A stretch of 64,000 nucleotides of DNA from assembly GCA_002162925.1 (NCBI GenBank), contig MABC01000042.1, positions 1-64,000 of the forward strand. Reading direction: 5' to 3'. The stretch is from Thalassotalea sp. 42_200_T64. Lineage in GTDB: Bacteria > Pseudomonadota > Gammaproteobacteria > Enterobacterales > Alteromonadaceae. Below the pieces are notes generated by a model, which saw only the letters and a program-made list of their open reading frames with translations, made no database searches and had not been told where the DNA came from. A program made the translations under genes and the position numbers. Numbering within the stretch: position 1 is the stretch's first letter; each line of letters opens with the position of its first letter. Below, piece after piece: positions 1 through 9,671 of this stretch.

Positions 1-114
1 GTGGCGACTAAGTATCTAGAAAATTACTTAGGTTGGTTTCGGTTTTTGGATACAAACGAAAACCCTAACAAAAACAACTTGTTTAAAGCTCAACAACACT
101 TAGCGGGAACATAG
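1..114 (+). mobile_element. IS1595-type transposase, C-terminal end (partial)
   Basis: An open frame enters from the left edge and stops with TAG at 112-114, giving 37 residues beginning VATKYLENYLGWFRFLD. The YLxNYLGW...LD pattern is what I recognise from the C-terminal end of ISXO2/IS1595 DDE transposases. Only the tail is visible, so completeness of the element and its left end cannot be judged. Its right inverted repeat should lie between 115 and the end of the neighbouring gene at 137, but I cannot define it. It marks the left side of the defence island and suggests that transposition helped assemble it. Confidence 0.55.
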
Positions 115-136
115 CCTTCCTTTTATTTTTGAATTA

Positions 137-352
137 TTAATTAAAATCTATATGGGCCGCACAAAGCAGATTAAATTCTTCAAAATCAATAACTCCATTT
201 TGGTCAATATCAAACTTTTTCATAATTTTTGAACTTTTACCGACACCTTTTTCATTCAATAAAACTTCAACCAATTCAATTAATTCTGAACGGGAAATTA
301 CTCCATCTGAGTTTTTATCAAAAAATTCAAACAGTTCTTTTAAATTACTCAT
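137..352 (-). CDS. Small two-EF-hand calcium-binding protein
   Basis: The 71-residue product is essentially half a calmodulin. Two canonical 12-residue EF loops are visible: D12-x-N14-x-D16-G-V18-x-S20-x-x-E23 and D48-x-D50-x-N52-G-V54-x-D56-x-x-E59, so all calcium-ligand positions are filled in both. There is no signal peptide or membrane segment, so it should be cytosolic. The upstream gene stops only 9 bp before its ATG, and the Shine-Dalgarno AAGGA overlaps that stop codon, so it is the last gene of the five-gene restriction operon and is probably translationally coupled. A calcium-binding subunit is not a known part of phosphorothioation systems as far as I know. Its role (calcium sensing, metal-dependent control of the nuclease or ATPase) is inference. 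Confidence 0.85.
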   Translation of the reverse strand: MSNLKELFEFFDKNSDGVISRSELIELVEVLLNEKGVGKSSKIMKKFDIDQNGVIDFEEFNLLCAAHIDFN

Positions 353-361
353 ATTTTATCC

Positions 362-862
362 TTAAAAGTCGACTTCAATTTCTTCTGGGTTATCAACTAC
401 TCTTTGTGATTTTTCGTTTGTTATAACTTGTTCAAATATTTTATTGGCTAACGTATCAATTCCAGCATGATCTCCGGGATTTTCATCTAACCATAATTGA
501 ATATTTTCTAAGCCTGCGTTGCAGTATTCTTCAAAGATTTTAATAGATGCAGGTAGATTTTCATCTTTCAAAGTGGTGCCATTTTTTTCAGTCATTAACG
601 CCAATAAATAAATGAATGCGTCTTTTTGATCACTGGCGTATGTCTCTAAGATGATTGAAATTCCATCACTACCTAAAGGCTTTCTTTGCCCTTTTGAGTA
701 ACCGACCATTGAAGCAAATATCATTAAATCTTTGTTATAGGTAAAAACTGGTTTGTTCCCATCTTTATTTGAACATAACTTTTCAACTAAAGGCTCATTA
801 GCTCTATCACGCTTTACCGAAAGCTTTTTCCAAGCTTGTTTGTCTATATTGCCACTAAACAT
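362..862 (-). CDS. DNA phosphorothioation-associated protein 4-like
   Basis: A 166-residue soluble protein. The stretch VFTYNKDLMIFASMVGYSKG followed by a short basic segment and an Asp/Ala-rich helical C-terminal half resembles the small Dnd-associated protein 4 family (typically 140-170 aa) that accompanies dnd restriction genes. I recognise this by pattern only, with no alignment. Its ATG overlaps the end of the DndD-like ATPase gene by 8 bp, and the EF-hand gene follows 9 bp later, so all are co-transcribed. No catalytic motif is visible. It is probably a structural or regulatory subunit of the restriction complex. A diverged DndE-like DNA-binding protein is an alternative that I consider less likely. 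Confidence 0.55.
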   Translation of the reverse strand: MFSGNIDKQAWKKLSVKRDRANEPLVEKLCSNKDGNKPVFTYNKDLMIFASMVGYSKGQRKPLGSDGISIILETYASDQKDAFIYLLALMTEKNGTTLKDENLPASIKIFEEYCNAGLENIQLWLDENPGDHAGIDTLANKIFEQVITNEKSQRVVDNPEEIEVDF

Positions 863-2888
863 AAGAGCCTACCTTTTCTAATACTGTACGATCTACAGTC
901 TTTCCATAACGGACAGTTTCATATTCTTTATTCAAAATGGTAATTGAATCACTATTTTTAGATTTAGCTTCCGATGTCTCTTCAAGTACCATATTGTATT
1001 CTACTCCAACTTTTTCTCTGATGTTTTGCTCGACAGTACCTTCCCAATGACTTGAAGATAATAAGAAAATAACTTGTTCAACAGAATTTGGGATAGCTTT
1101 AGCTACATGGCCTTTATATTTATTATCAAGATCACCAAACGGTGCATCAACAACAAACGGTGCAATTGCACCGGGTGTCAATATCTGCCCTTGAGCGTTC
1201 TTTCTTTCTCTTGATAACTCAATTAATGAAGCAATAAATGTTAGGCTTAACAATAGCGCTTGCCCATCACTTTCTGGAACAATGTAATCATTTTTATCAA
1301 CTAAGCGAATATCAAATGTAGTAGGATTCAACTTTGCCTTATAATCTTGCCTAACAAATTGTTCCAAATATTTGTTAACTTTTTCAATGATTCTTAATTC
1401 AACGTCTTTTTCTGAATCTGCCAAAGTTGATTTCAAAACTTGCTCAACTTTTTCAGAGAATTCAACAAGATCTTTATACTTCTTCATTTCTAAAGAAAAT
1501 GTATCTAGCCTATTTAGCTCCCCCTTTCTTAAAGAGAGATTTTTTTGATCATTTTCAATGAGAATCTTTGATCTTTCTGAGGCTCTTTCATCTTGAATTA
1601 AGTTATTTCTAGCTCTATTTCTTTCATTTTCCAAACCTTGAATGTCGTCAAGGCTATCGGCCCCTTTAATTTTAATCGTAAGTTCATCTAAGTCATTCTT
1701 TAGTTTACTAATAGATGATTCGGAATCCGCCAACATTTTCATATTGTTAGTAAATCTACTTTTTGCCTTAACTGAGTCATTTTTAATAGATGTTAATTGA
1801 GATCTTGCTTTGCGGATTCGATTTTCTAACATTGGATCTGCTGCTTGTTTTAGCATATCTTGAATACGATTGAACGCTTCTGTTCCAGGTTTTACATCAC
1901 TGCCACATATACAAGTACTTGCTTTAAGAATATCTGTCACTAATTGTTCATTATATGGAGCCGGCACAGTCCCTTTATATTCAGCCTCATCAATAAAATC
2001 TAATGCTAAACCAGATAGCTCAAATCCAAATACGGTAGTTGCAAATTCAGCAACTAAAGACCTTTTTTCTTTTTGAGCGCCAGCTAACAATTGTTTTTCT
2101 CTAAATAATTGAGACTCTGTTGATTTTCGCTGGCTATGTATTTGCTTTATCACAGCGCTATCTGAATTAGCTAATTTATCTTCGATTGTTTGCAGTTTTT
2201 CATTATACATTGCAATCGCTTTCGCAAACTTATCTAGCTGCTCTTTATTTCTTTCTATATTATTTTCTAATGATATTATCTCATTTTGTAATTTAGATAA
2301 TTGTCCTGACTTATCTGCATTTGAAAATGACCTTTGATACTCTCTTTTGACTTGTTGAATATCTTTAAGGGCCAATTCTGCAATCGTAAAACCTAATATT
2401 TCTCTTACTGCAGTTTTAACAACAGAATCACCTTTTGAGCCTGACATTTTGCCTATACCTTCCCCTTGAAAGAAAAAATATTTAGCCATATCCTTTGGTA
2501 TTACAGAATTGATGAATGAATTAGGTTTATCAACTTCTTTATAAGAATCATTTATAACTTCAAAAACACGAAATTTATGTCCACCTTGTCCAAATCCTCT
2601 CTGAGCAAGGTATACCCCTCCTTTATCATCTTCAAATTCAATTGAAACACTATAGCTTTTAGCATTTTCTTTTTTAGCAATTTTATTTAAAAGTACTTTC
2701 GGATCTTTAAAGTTACTTGTACATATTTCATAAAAGCACCATAAAATAGCGTTTAAGAAAGCTGTTTTCCCTGTTCCATTCTCTGCATGAATTAGGGTGA
2801 TATTCTTCTGCTTGCTAGTAGAAAAAGTAATACTTTGTTCACCGTAAAATTGACGAAAGTTCTTTAACTCAATTTTTCTAAACTTCAT
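855..2888 (-). CDS. DndD/SMC-like coiled-coil ATPase of the restriction module
   Basis: A 677-residue Rad50/DndD-type protein. The N-terminal half-domain carries a Walker A motif (AENGTGKT, residues 35-42) after the typical start MKFRKIELKNFRQF. A long heptad-rich coiled coil follows (about 190-520) and is interrupted by a CxCG pair (STCICGS, about 325), which could be a zinc-hook-like turn. The C-terminal half holds a DGQALLLSLTFIASL signature-like helix and Walker B/D-loop (FVVDAPFGDLD). DndD proteins control or power phosphorothioation or restriction. Here the gene lies in the operon opposite sspBCD, so I assign it to the restriction arm. It overlaps the preceding 69-aa gene by 11 bp and the next gene by 8 bp, implying stoichiometric translation. 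It may correspond to one of the SspFGH subunits, but I cannot verify the letter. Confidence 0.75.
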   Translation of the reverse strand: MKFRKIELKNFRQFYGEQSITFSTSKQKNITLIHAENGTGKTAFLNAILWCFYEICTSNFKDPKVLLNKIAKKENAKSYSVSIEFEDDKGGVYLAQRGFGQGGHKFRVFEVINDSYKEVDKPNSFINSVIPKDMAKYFFFQGEGIGKMSGSKGDSVVKTAVREILGFTIAELALKDIQQVKREYQRSFSNADKSGQLSKLQNEIISLENNIERNKEQLDKFAKAIAMYNEKLQTIEDKLANSDSAVIKQIHSQRKSTESQLFREKQLLAGAQKEKRSLVAEFATTVFGFELSGLALDFIDEAEYKGTVPAPYNEQLVTDILKASTCICGSDVKPGTEAFNRIQDMLKQAADPMLENRIRKARSQLTSIKNDSVKAKSRFTNNMKMLADSESSISKLKNDLDELTIKIKGADSLDDIQGLENERNRARNNLIQDERASERSKILIENDQKNLSLRKGELNRLDTFSLEMKKYKDLVEFSEKVEQVLKSTLADSEKDVELRIIEKVNKYLEQFVRQDYKAKLNPTTFDIRLVDKNDYIVPESDGQALLLSLTFIASLIELSRERKNAQGQILTPGAIAPFVVDAPFGDLDNKYKGHVAKAIPNSVEQVIFLLSSSHWEGTVEQNIREKVGVEYNMVLEETSEAKSKNSDSITILNKEYETVRYGKTVDRTVLEKVGSYV

Positions 2889-3087
2889 TTAAGTCACCTT
2901 GTTTAACGGCTGTATCTATTGCTTCTCGAATTTTACGGAGTCTATTTCTATCATTTTCATCACCATAAAAAGACTGTCTTTCTATATTCACCAATTTTCT
3001 AGCCATTTCGTGGTATCTATCTTGGGGAATACTGACAGCCTTTTCAGCATCTAGTAACTGCTGTTTAATATCATCAAGTAAAGTCAT
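2878..3087 (-). CDS. Small helical protein of the restriction operon
   Basis: A 69-residue protein, highly charged and predicted helical, with no cysteine and no membrane segment. Its start overlaps the end of the helicase gene by 14 bp and its end overlaps the ATPase gene by 11 bp. That double overlap strongly argues for a real, co-translated subunit rather than a chance frame. I do not recognise a family. Small unknown proteins wedged between a helicase and an SMC-like ATPase are seen in phosphorothioate-dependent restriction cassettes such as sspFGH, and I infer a bridging role between its two large neighbours. Confidence 0.7.
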   Translation of the reverse strand: MTLLDDIKQQLLDAEKAVSIPQDRYHEMARKLVNIERQSFYGDENDRNRLRKIREAIDTAVKQGDLNEV

Positions 3088-5221
3088 AACTTAATCCATG
3101 TTCCTCTATAAGTAGCTCTATTTCCAATTTATTAACGGCTAATAGTGCGAAGTCATTTATCCGTTCTGCTTCTGAAAGCTTTAGTTTTTTAGAAGCAGAG
3201 CTTTCATTAGTGGGTAATACAACAAAATCAAAAATTGTTGATAGGTGTTTGTTTTCAGATTTTCTTAAGATTCGGCCTCTACGCTGCACATATTGCCGAG
3301 GATTTTTGGTGCTAGCTAATATATAAGCGGTTTGACAAGCAGGTACATCTATGCCTTCATCAAGAACCTTCATAGCTACTAAGGCGTCAATTGTTTTGTC
3401 TTTAAAAGCAGACATTAAGAATTTTCTTTCATTTCTCGAAACATCACCCGTAAATTGAGATGTTTTCCAGCCATTTTTATTCAGAACTTTAGATACCTGA
3501 TCAATAACTTTAATATCTTCTTCTGCCGTTTCACCGTAGGGCTTTCCTTCACCCGCATAAAAAAGAGTATGACTCTTGTCTTCATCACTTATGCTAGCCG
3601 TAATTTCTTCTAGTTTTTTTAGTTTATTTTGAGCGGAACCTAATAGCCTACTTCTTTGCCCACAATATCTAGTAAGGTTTTCCCTATCTTGTTGATTCAG
3701 ACCAGAACCTTGCTGTTTAAGCATAAGTTTAGTAATTCTACTAGATAGTTCTTCATATCCTTCTTGCTCTTCTGCAGAAAGATATACAGGAACAATATGG
3801 TATTCATAAGGCGTTAATACACCGTCATGTATAGCATCATCTAATCCATAAGTAGCCACAATGTCACCATAATATGCCAACAACCTTTCTTTTGCATCAT
3901 TAGGAAAAGGTGAATCTATTTCGTCGTCATCACTCCGAAATGGAGTTGCGGATAATCCCATTCGATAATATGCATTAGGTAAAGCGGCATTTACATTCTT
4001 TGAACCGTGATTATGACATTCATCGCCAATAATCATTAAAGAGCTATTATCTATGGTATCGATTAGTGATTGAAACAATGGTGAAGTCAAGGTTCTATTC
4101 ACAACAACAACAGCGCAAAAATCACTAACTCCCGCATTAAAATAATTAACTTGGTTTTCAAATGATTCTGCCCAAGAATTTTTTGAATCAAAGCATTCAT
4201 GAGCATTTATTCCAAACAACCTTAAGTTTTCAATCCATTGAATAGCCAATTCAACATAAGGAACTGCGACGATCAAAAACAACGTCTGTTGTTTCTGTTT
4301 TTTTGCTTCAAAAATTTTAACAGCGCCATAAATAGAAGTAATTGTTTTGCCTGATCCGGTTGCAAGTTTCAATATTCCTTTAAAACTATTGCTTTTCCAT
4401 GAGGCTAATGCTGCTCGTTGATGATCATAAATACTAAATATATTGTCGCCAATTTTAGTAGGAATAAAAGGGGAATGCTTACTCAAGCCGTTTTCACGGG
4501 CTTCAATTTCTTCTTCAAATTCACTTACAGTATTAAAGTCTACAGAACATTCCTTTGCATTTTTAGATATTACTTCATATGTTTCAGATGGTACATCCAA
4601 CGTTACAATTTCAACTTCTTCATTCAGCCAAAGCCTTTCAAAACCATCTAAAAACTCCTGTCCATATGCCAAAAACACCTGTTCTTCCCAACTTTTATAT
4701 ACACTGATAGATTCAGCATTTAACGAAGCCATCATTCCATGCGGAGTTTCATTTGCGGAACCTTGAAACACAATTATATTATTTTCTTTATCCTTAAAAA
4801 TGCCGATTTTTTCGTGATACATTCCGGCTCTACGTAGAGCAAATTTTATTTCTAGTTTGCCACATGCAATTAACCACGAAAGTAGCTCCAACCTAGGGTG
4901 TTTATTATTTGAACAACATAGAATATCTTCGAGTTTTGAAGACAGGTTAGATGTAACCTCTTTTAATAACAAACCATGCTTGACTGCCTCAAACTCTTCA
5001 TTAGATAAAGGGTGACCTATTATCAATCTCATGCAGCCATTTGAACGAATGAGTTTACTTAAGCCTTTCAAACTCATTGACAATATTTCTGAAGAGAAAT
5101 AACCTACAGCCCGATCATAGGACACTGAAACAGAAAGTGATTTTTTATAAAAATCATTATATAAATCATCTTTACCTGTCCTATACACAGGTTTTAAATT
5201 GAGGCTTTTAAGATTTGTCAT
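3074..5221 (-). CDS. PLD-nuclease/DEAD-box helicase fusion, restriction effector
   Basis: A 715-residue protein with two modules. Residues 1-200 carry a phospholipase D-like nuclease half-site: H136-x-K138 followed by G154-S155-x-N157. Residues 260-660 are an SF2 helicase with Walker A ATGSGKT (287-293), Walker B DECH (400-403), motif III SATPF (424-428) and motif VI QRRGR (646-650). It is the first gene of the minus-strand operon, divergent from sspB. This domain order occurs in restriction effectors that pair with phosphorothioation genes and would nick or degrade DNA lacking the mark. No SspE-type (DUF262/DUF1524) gene is present in the window, so this module is probably the only effector. 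An SspFGH-type assignment is likely but not proven. Confidence 0.8.
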   Translation of the reverse strand: MTNLKSLNLKPVYRTGKDDLYNDFYKKSLSVSVSYDRAVGYFSSEILSMSLKGLSKLIRSNGCMRLIIGHPLSNEEFEAVKHGLLLKEVTSNLSSKLEDILCCSNNKHPRLELLSWLIACGKLEIKFALRRAGMYHEKIGIFKDKENNIIVFQGSANETPHGMMASLNAESISVYKSWEEQVFLAYGQEFLDGFERLWLNEEVEIVTLDVPSETYEVISKNAKECSVDFNTVSEFEEEIEARENGLSKHSPFIPTKIGDNIFSIYDHQRAALASWKSNSFKGILKLATGSGKTITSIYGAVKIFEAKKQKQQTLFLIVAVPYVELAIQWIENLRLFGINAHECFDSKNSWAESFENQVNYFNAGVSDFCAVVVVNRTLTSPLFQSLIDTIDNSSLMIIGDECHNHGSKNVNAALPNAYYRMGLSATPFRSDDDEIDSPFPNDAKERLLAYYGDIVATYGLDDAIHDGVLTPYEYHIVPVYLSAEEQEGYEELSSRITKLMLKQQGSGLNQQDRENLTRYCGQRSRLLGSAQNKLKKLEEITASISDEDKSHTLFYAGEGKPYGETAEEDIKVIDQVSKVLNKNGWKTSQFTGDVSRNERKFLMSAFKDKTIDALVAMKVLDEGIDVPACQTAYILASTKNPRQYVQRRGRILRKSENKHLSTIFDFVVLPTNESSASKKLKLSEAERINDFALLAVNKLEIELLIEEHGLSYDFT

Positions 5222-5499
5222 GAAATTCCATGCTTTCCTTTGTTACTATATCCATACAGCAAAAAACAATTTAATTTTGTATTAATTATATTAATCATAA
5301 TTAGTTAAGCAGCATATTGATCTAAAATAACAAATACTACAGAAAAAACAAATAAAATCATGATTTTACAATTTAATTATATTTACTCTTTTTGACAAAA
5401 AAAGCACTGTATATAAAAACATAAAATTCTTTAATAGTTAAACAAAAACCGTTACTATGCCCTCCTGGACGAATCCTCCAATTGAGATACTTCAAAGCA
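5222..5499. promoter_or_regulatory. Divergent AT-rich control region between modification and restriction operons
   Basis: About 280 bp of very AT-rich sequence separates the minus-strand restriction operon from sspB. It must hold both promoters. An inverted repeat TAATTAT-7 nt-ATAATTA lies at 5283-5303 and could be an operator, but the sequence is so AT-rich that chance is a real alternative. I cannot assign unambiguous -35/-10 boxes. No regulator gene is encoded within the island. Confidence 0.4.
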
Positions 5500-6450
5500 A
5501 TGAAAGCTAAATTTACCGGACATGATACCTTTCCTTTCAGATATGGTTGGAATTATAAAGCAGTTAACCATTTGAATTCAGGCGGAAAATTACAAACTTC
5601 GAATGATGAAAAAACACAAGAAGCAATAATTGAGCTTGGTGTTGGTAAAAATATGGTTAATGCCATTAAATATTGGGCTGAAGCAACCTCTGCAATCAAA
5701 ATTATTCGACAGCAATCAACCGTTGATCATGAATCATCCTCTACTGGGCTTTACGTTTTCGATGAAAATACAGGTAAAGATCCTTATTTAGAACATATTG
5801 GTTCAGTTTGGCTAATTCATTTTTGGTTGAATTTTAATGATAAAGAATTAACCGCATACCGTTACTTTTTTAATTATTTTAATGGTGAGCACTTTGAGAA
5901 GTTAGTGCTTATTTCTAACTTGTCTGATGATATTGGCAAGCTTGTATCAAATGATGTAGCACTTAATGACAGTACTATTAAAAAAGATATCGACGTATTT
6001 TTAAATACTTACTGTAAAAAAAGTAAAAACTTAAAAACAGAAACAAAAACGTTAGATGAAGAGCAATTTAACTCACCTTTAGCTGAATTAAATTTAGTAA
6101 AAGATCATGGTAGAGGTTTTTTTATTAGCGATCTCAATGAGAAACAAGATTTACCTATCGAAATTTTTATTTATGCATTAATAAAATTTATTGAAAAAGA
6201 AGCAAACATTTCAAAAGTATTTAAAATTAATTTCGATTCTTTACTTAAAGATCGCTATTCGCCTGGAAGAATATTTCGTTTATCAGAAAAAGGGCTCGGC
6301 CTTAAACTTGATGAGGCACAACAAGTAACAAATGAAGGCATATCTTGGAGCGATTCACTAGGATTAAGGCAAATAATGGTTGATGAAAAACTTATTAATA
6401 ACACCAAAAGTATTTTAGACAACTATTACAAGGCTGTAGCTAATGGATAA
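5500..6450 (+). CDS. sspB: DUF4007 protein, SspB-like nickase of DNA phosphorothioation
   Basis: The N-terminus reads MKAKFTGHDTFPFRYGWNYK and soon after LGVGKNMVNAIKYWAEA; both are hallmark blocks of DUF4007, the family of SspB, the nuclease that nicks one strand to allow sulfur incorporation. The product is about 316 aa, normal for the family. I place the start at the ATG at 5500 because conservation begins there; a TTG at 5482 is in frame, and neither has a good ribosome-binding site. The end overlaps sspC by 8 bp. It is the first gene of the sspB-sspC-sspD transcription unit. Function is by family and gene order. Confidence 0.85.
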   Translation: MKAKFTGHDTFPFRYGWNYKAVNHLNSGGKLQTSNDEKTQEAIIELGVGKNMVNAIKYWAEATSAIKIIRQQSTVDHESSSTGLYVFDENTGKDPYLEHIGSVWLIHFWLNFNDKELTAYRYFFNYFNGEHFEKLVLISNLSDDIGKLVSNDVALNDSTIKKDIDVFLNTYCKKSKNLKTETKTLDEEQFNSPLAELNLVKDHGRGFFISDLNEKQDLPIEIFIYALIKFIEKEANISKVFKINFDSLLKDRYSPGRIFRLSEKGLGLKLDEAQQVTNEGISWSDSLGLRQIMVDEKLINNTKSILDNYYKAVANG

Positions 6451-9400
6451 TTTACTAGTAGAAATAAAACACAGATATAAAAGTTCTACTCGTATTGATA
6501 GTAACTTAACAGATAGCAAAGTTTTTATTGATAACTTTATATTACATGGCACGGCTATCAATGTACTTGAAACTATTAGTCGTGATTATGAAGGAAGCGA
6601 ACAAAGAGCTTTTAGCATTACAGGGCCATATGGTTCGGGTAAATCTACTATAGCTTTATTTATGTCATTGTTATTATCCGAGAATAAAGCAGATAGGGAG
6701 TATGCAGAAGACAAACTTGATTGTGCGGAAGGAATAAAATCAGAATTTCCGAACCGATTCAAAATCAAAAAAGGCTGGAAAACAATTAAGCATGTTTGTT
6801 CTATGGCCTCACCAGAGCATGCAATATTAAAAAGCTTATACTCTGGCTTAAACATAACGTTTAAAAATGATGAAATTAATAGCTTATCTGATGATGAATG
6901 TTTGTCAAAAATTAAAGCGACTTTAACCTCTAAACAAGTAAAAAGTGATGGCGTTTTGCTTTTACTTGATGAGATGGGCAAAGCCCTTGATTATTGCTCT
7001 AAAGAAAATAAAGATTTATATCTTTTTCAAGAGCTTGCCGATATTGCACAGCAAGCGGATGTTCCTGTTTTATTAATCGGCTTTCTCCATCAACCTTTTA
7101 CTGAGTATGCCAAAAATAAGGATTCAAAACTTCAACAAGATTGGGCGAAAGTTCAAGGAAGGTACAGAGATTTAAGTTTTAACCCTTCAGTTGACGAGTC
7201 ATTGGTTTTAGTTGGTGATGCAATACATAAATCATCAGAGAAAGTTGATACCAAATTAAGAAAGCTGCATGCATCTATCGTAAATGAAGTTAATGACAAC
7301 TTTGAAAGCAAAACAAGAAGCACCTCAGATTTGTTTAAAACATTACCAATAGATCCTATGGTAAGTTTATTACTAGGCCCAATTTCACGACGACGTTTTT
7401 CACAAAACGAGCGCAGTTTGTTCGGTTTTTTAGCATCTCATGAAGCCTCTGGTTTTCGCGAGTTTATTGAAGAAAACTATTCAAAAGAGAGTAAATTAGA
7501 CCGTTTATATCACCCAGAGAATTTATGGGATTATTTACACCACAATTTATATCATATTATTGTTACCTCAAACGATAGTAAGGCTTGGCTTGAAAGTTGT
7601 GATGCAATTTATAGAGCAAGTACAAAAGGTAGTGAACTCCACACCTTAATTACAAAACTGGTAGCTCTATTAACCATATTTGGCTTTACTCAACATTTTC
7701 ATGCTAGTAGAACTTTTATTGAAGCCTATTTTCAGTGTCGTGGTTATAAACTAAAGCAAATCAAAAGTGCGATAAGCGATTTAGAAACATGGACTGTCGT
7801 AATCTATCGTGCGGCGCATGATGGTTTATTCATTTTCCAAGGTAGTGATATTGATATAAATAACCTTGTAAATTCGCAAAAAGAAAAAATTAGGCAAGGC
7901 ATTGATTGGGTAAAAGCTTGCCAGTCTAGTCATCCAATTTTAGCGACTTCCCATTATCATAAAACTGGCACGATTCGATGGGCGAGTAGAGCATTAGTAA
8001 GTACTGTTGATGACAATTTAATTAACAATTTAAAACAAGAGCAAGAAGCTGGTAGTGCATTCATTAGCTTTATTATCCCTGCAAATGAAGACGCGTTCGC
8101 CAAATTAAAAAAACAAGAAAGCGAGCTTGTTAATATGGTGCTAGGTCAACCTGGTTCTTTAGCGCAATTATCAGAAGCAGCAATTGAATTAATCGCTCTA
8201 GAAAAAATACAAAAAGAAGAAAGAGACATAGTTCACGATAAAATAGCTCAACAAGAGCTAGACAGCCGAATAAATATGTTCAAGCAGCAAGTTGCCAATG
8301 AACAAGACAGAGTGTTTAATACTGCTACATGGTGCTATCAAGCTGAAGGGCTTGCAAAGCAACCGTTATCGTCGATGGCATCTTTAATAGCCAAAGATGC
8401 TTACAATAAAGCACCTGTTATTATCAATGAATTGGTAAACCGAGCGAAACCTTCTGGTAGTGCAAATGCCGCAATCAGAAAGCTATTAATTGCTATGGCT
8501 GAAAATTGGAATAGTGAAAACTTAGACTTGCCTGAAAGCAGTTTTCCCGCTGAAAAAGGCCTTTATTTCTCATGCATAAGTAATAAAGGGCTGCATGTTA
8601 AATCATCAGATGGTTCATTTAAGTTTATTATGCCAAGCGATGATAATGATGCACTGCAAGCACTTTTTAATAGTGCTTTTGAATATATCTCAAACCAAGG
8701 TGATATCGTTCGGCTTTCTGAAATAACAGACATTTGGAGCAAGAAACCCTTCGGTTTATCTAAAGGCATCATTCCTATTTGGTTAATGGCGTTTTTACTT
8801 TCTCAAACAAGCACTTTTGCTTTTTATGATTTTGATGAAAACTCAGATAAACCTATGTTCATTAATGGTCCAGATGAAGAGTTTGCTTTAAAGTCATTAC
8901 AACGCCCAGATAAAGTAGGCATTCAATATGTAAAGGTTGACCTTGCTACCACTACATACTTAAATGAAATTGCCCACCCCATTAAAGATGAGTTACAAGA
9001 AATAAGCCCTTTAACAATTGCTCAAGTATATGTAACTCGTTATAGCGAATTATCTGCATGGACAAAGAATACTAAAAAGCTCACTAAAACAGCTTTAGCT
9101 TTTAAAGATAAAACGAGAACGGCTTCTGATCCTAATGAGTATTTATTTAAATCATTTCCTACAGTTTTTAAAACAGCAACGGATAACATAACCAAAGAAA
9201 ATATTTCTAATGTCTTAGAACAATTGGACGGTGCTCATGATGAGATGTTAAATGCCTTCAGAGCTCGAATAACCTCCTTTATTCCTTTAACTGGCAAGTT
9301 GGTTGCTCAATGTAAAAAAGTAGCCAAATTCACCGCAGATCATAAATTAAAAACCTTTGCGATAAGACTTTCTGAATATGGAAGTAATGAGCACTGGGTA

Positions 9401-9667
9401 TCTAGTTTAATTTCGCTACTTTCAGGTATTGCCGAAAGGAATTGGGATGATAACGCAATTGCTAAGGCAAATGCTGAATTGGTACAAATCATCGAACGTT
9501 TTAAAGTCGCGTCATATTTTGCTGATTTTGGTGATATTGATTATCCCAAAATTAAAAATAACTATAAAAAAGAGCTAGGTAATATTTCTTCTTCATTAAA
9601 CAAGCTTAAACGAGATGAACAAAGAGCCATTTTAATGACGGTTTTAGATCAGATGTTGGTGGAATAG
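6443..9667 (+). CDS. sspC: SspC-like P-loop ATPase of DNA phosphorothioation
   Basis: A 1074-residue ATPase. Walker A is GPYGSGKST (61-69) and Walker B VLLLLDE (171-177), with a long helical remainder and no membrane segments. It starts inside the last codons of sspB (8-bp overlap) and ends 4 bp before sspD, so the three are one translational unit. In the SspABCD system this large ATPase works with the nickase SspB and the sulfur-transferring SspD to put a phosphorothioate into one DNA strand. Length is larger than many homologues, but no fusion domain is evident to me. Assignment rests on the neighbours as much as on the motifs. Confidence 0.8.
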   Translation: MDNLLVEIKHRYKSSTRIDSNLTDSKVFIDNFILHGTAINVLETISRDYEGSEQRAFSITGPYGSGKSTIALFMSLLLSENKADREYAEDKLDCAEGIKSEFPNRFKIKKGWKTIKHVCSMASPEHAILKSLYSGLNITFKNDEINSLSDDECLSKIKATLTSKQVKSDGVLLLLDEMGKALDYCSKENKDLYLFQELADIAQQADVPVLLIGFLHQPFTEYAKNKDSKLQQDWAKVQGRYRDLSFNPSVDESLVLVGDAIHKSSEKVDTKLRKLHASIVNEVNDNFESKTRSTSDLFKTLPIDPMVSLLLGPISRRRFSQNERSLFGFLASHEASGFREFIEENYSKESKLDRLYHPENLWDYLHHNLYHIIVTSNDSKAWLESCDAIYRASTKGSELHTLITKLVALLTIFGFTQHFHASRTFIEAYFQCRGYKLKQIKSAISDLETWTVVIYRAAHDGLFIFQGSDIDINNLVNSQKEKIRQGIDWVKACQSSHPILATSHYHKTGTIRWASRALVSTVDDNLINNLKQEQEAGSAFISFIIPANEDAFAKLKKQESELVNMVLGQPGSLAQLSEAAIELIALEKIQKEERDIVHDKIAQQELDSRINMFKQQVANEQDRVFNTATWCYQAEGLAKQPLSSMASLIAKDAYNKAPVIINELVNRAKPSGSANAAIRKLLIAMAENWNSENLDLPESSFPAEKGLYFSCISNKGLHVKSSDGSFKFIMPSDDNDALQALFNSAFEYISNQGDIVRLSEITDIWSKKPFGLSKGIIPIWLMAFLLSQTSTFAFYDFDENSDKPMFINGPDEEFALKSLQRPDKVGIQYVKVDLATTTYLNEIAHPIKDELQEISPLTIAQVYVTRYSELSAWTKNTKKLTKTALAFKDKTRTASDPNEYLFKSFPTVFKTATDNITKENISNVLEQLDGAHDEMLNAFRARITSFIPLTGKLVAQCKKVAKFTADHKLKTFAIRLSEYGSNEHWVSSLISLLSGIAERNWDDNAIAKANAELVQIIERFKVASYFADFGDIDYPKIKNNYKKELGNISSSLNKLKRDEQRAILMTVLDQMLVE

Positions 9668-9671
9668 TATT

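Noticed and set aside
5222..5499. An origin or attachment site in the AT-rich divergent region
   Set aside because: No iterons, no tRNA-like sequence and no integrase nearby; AT-richness alone does not support it.
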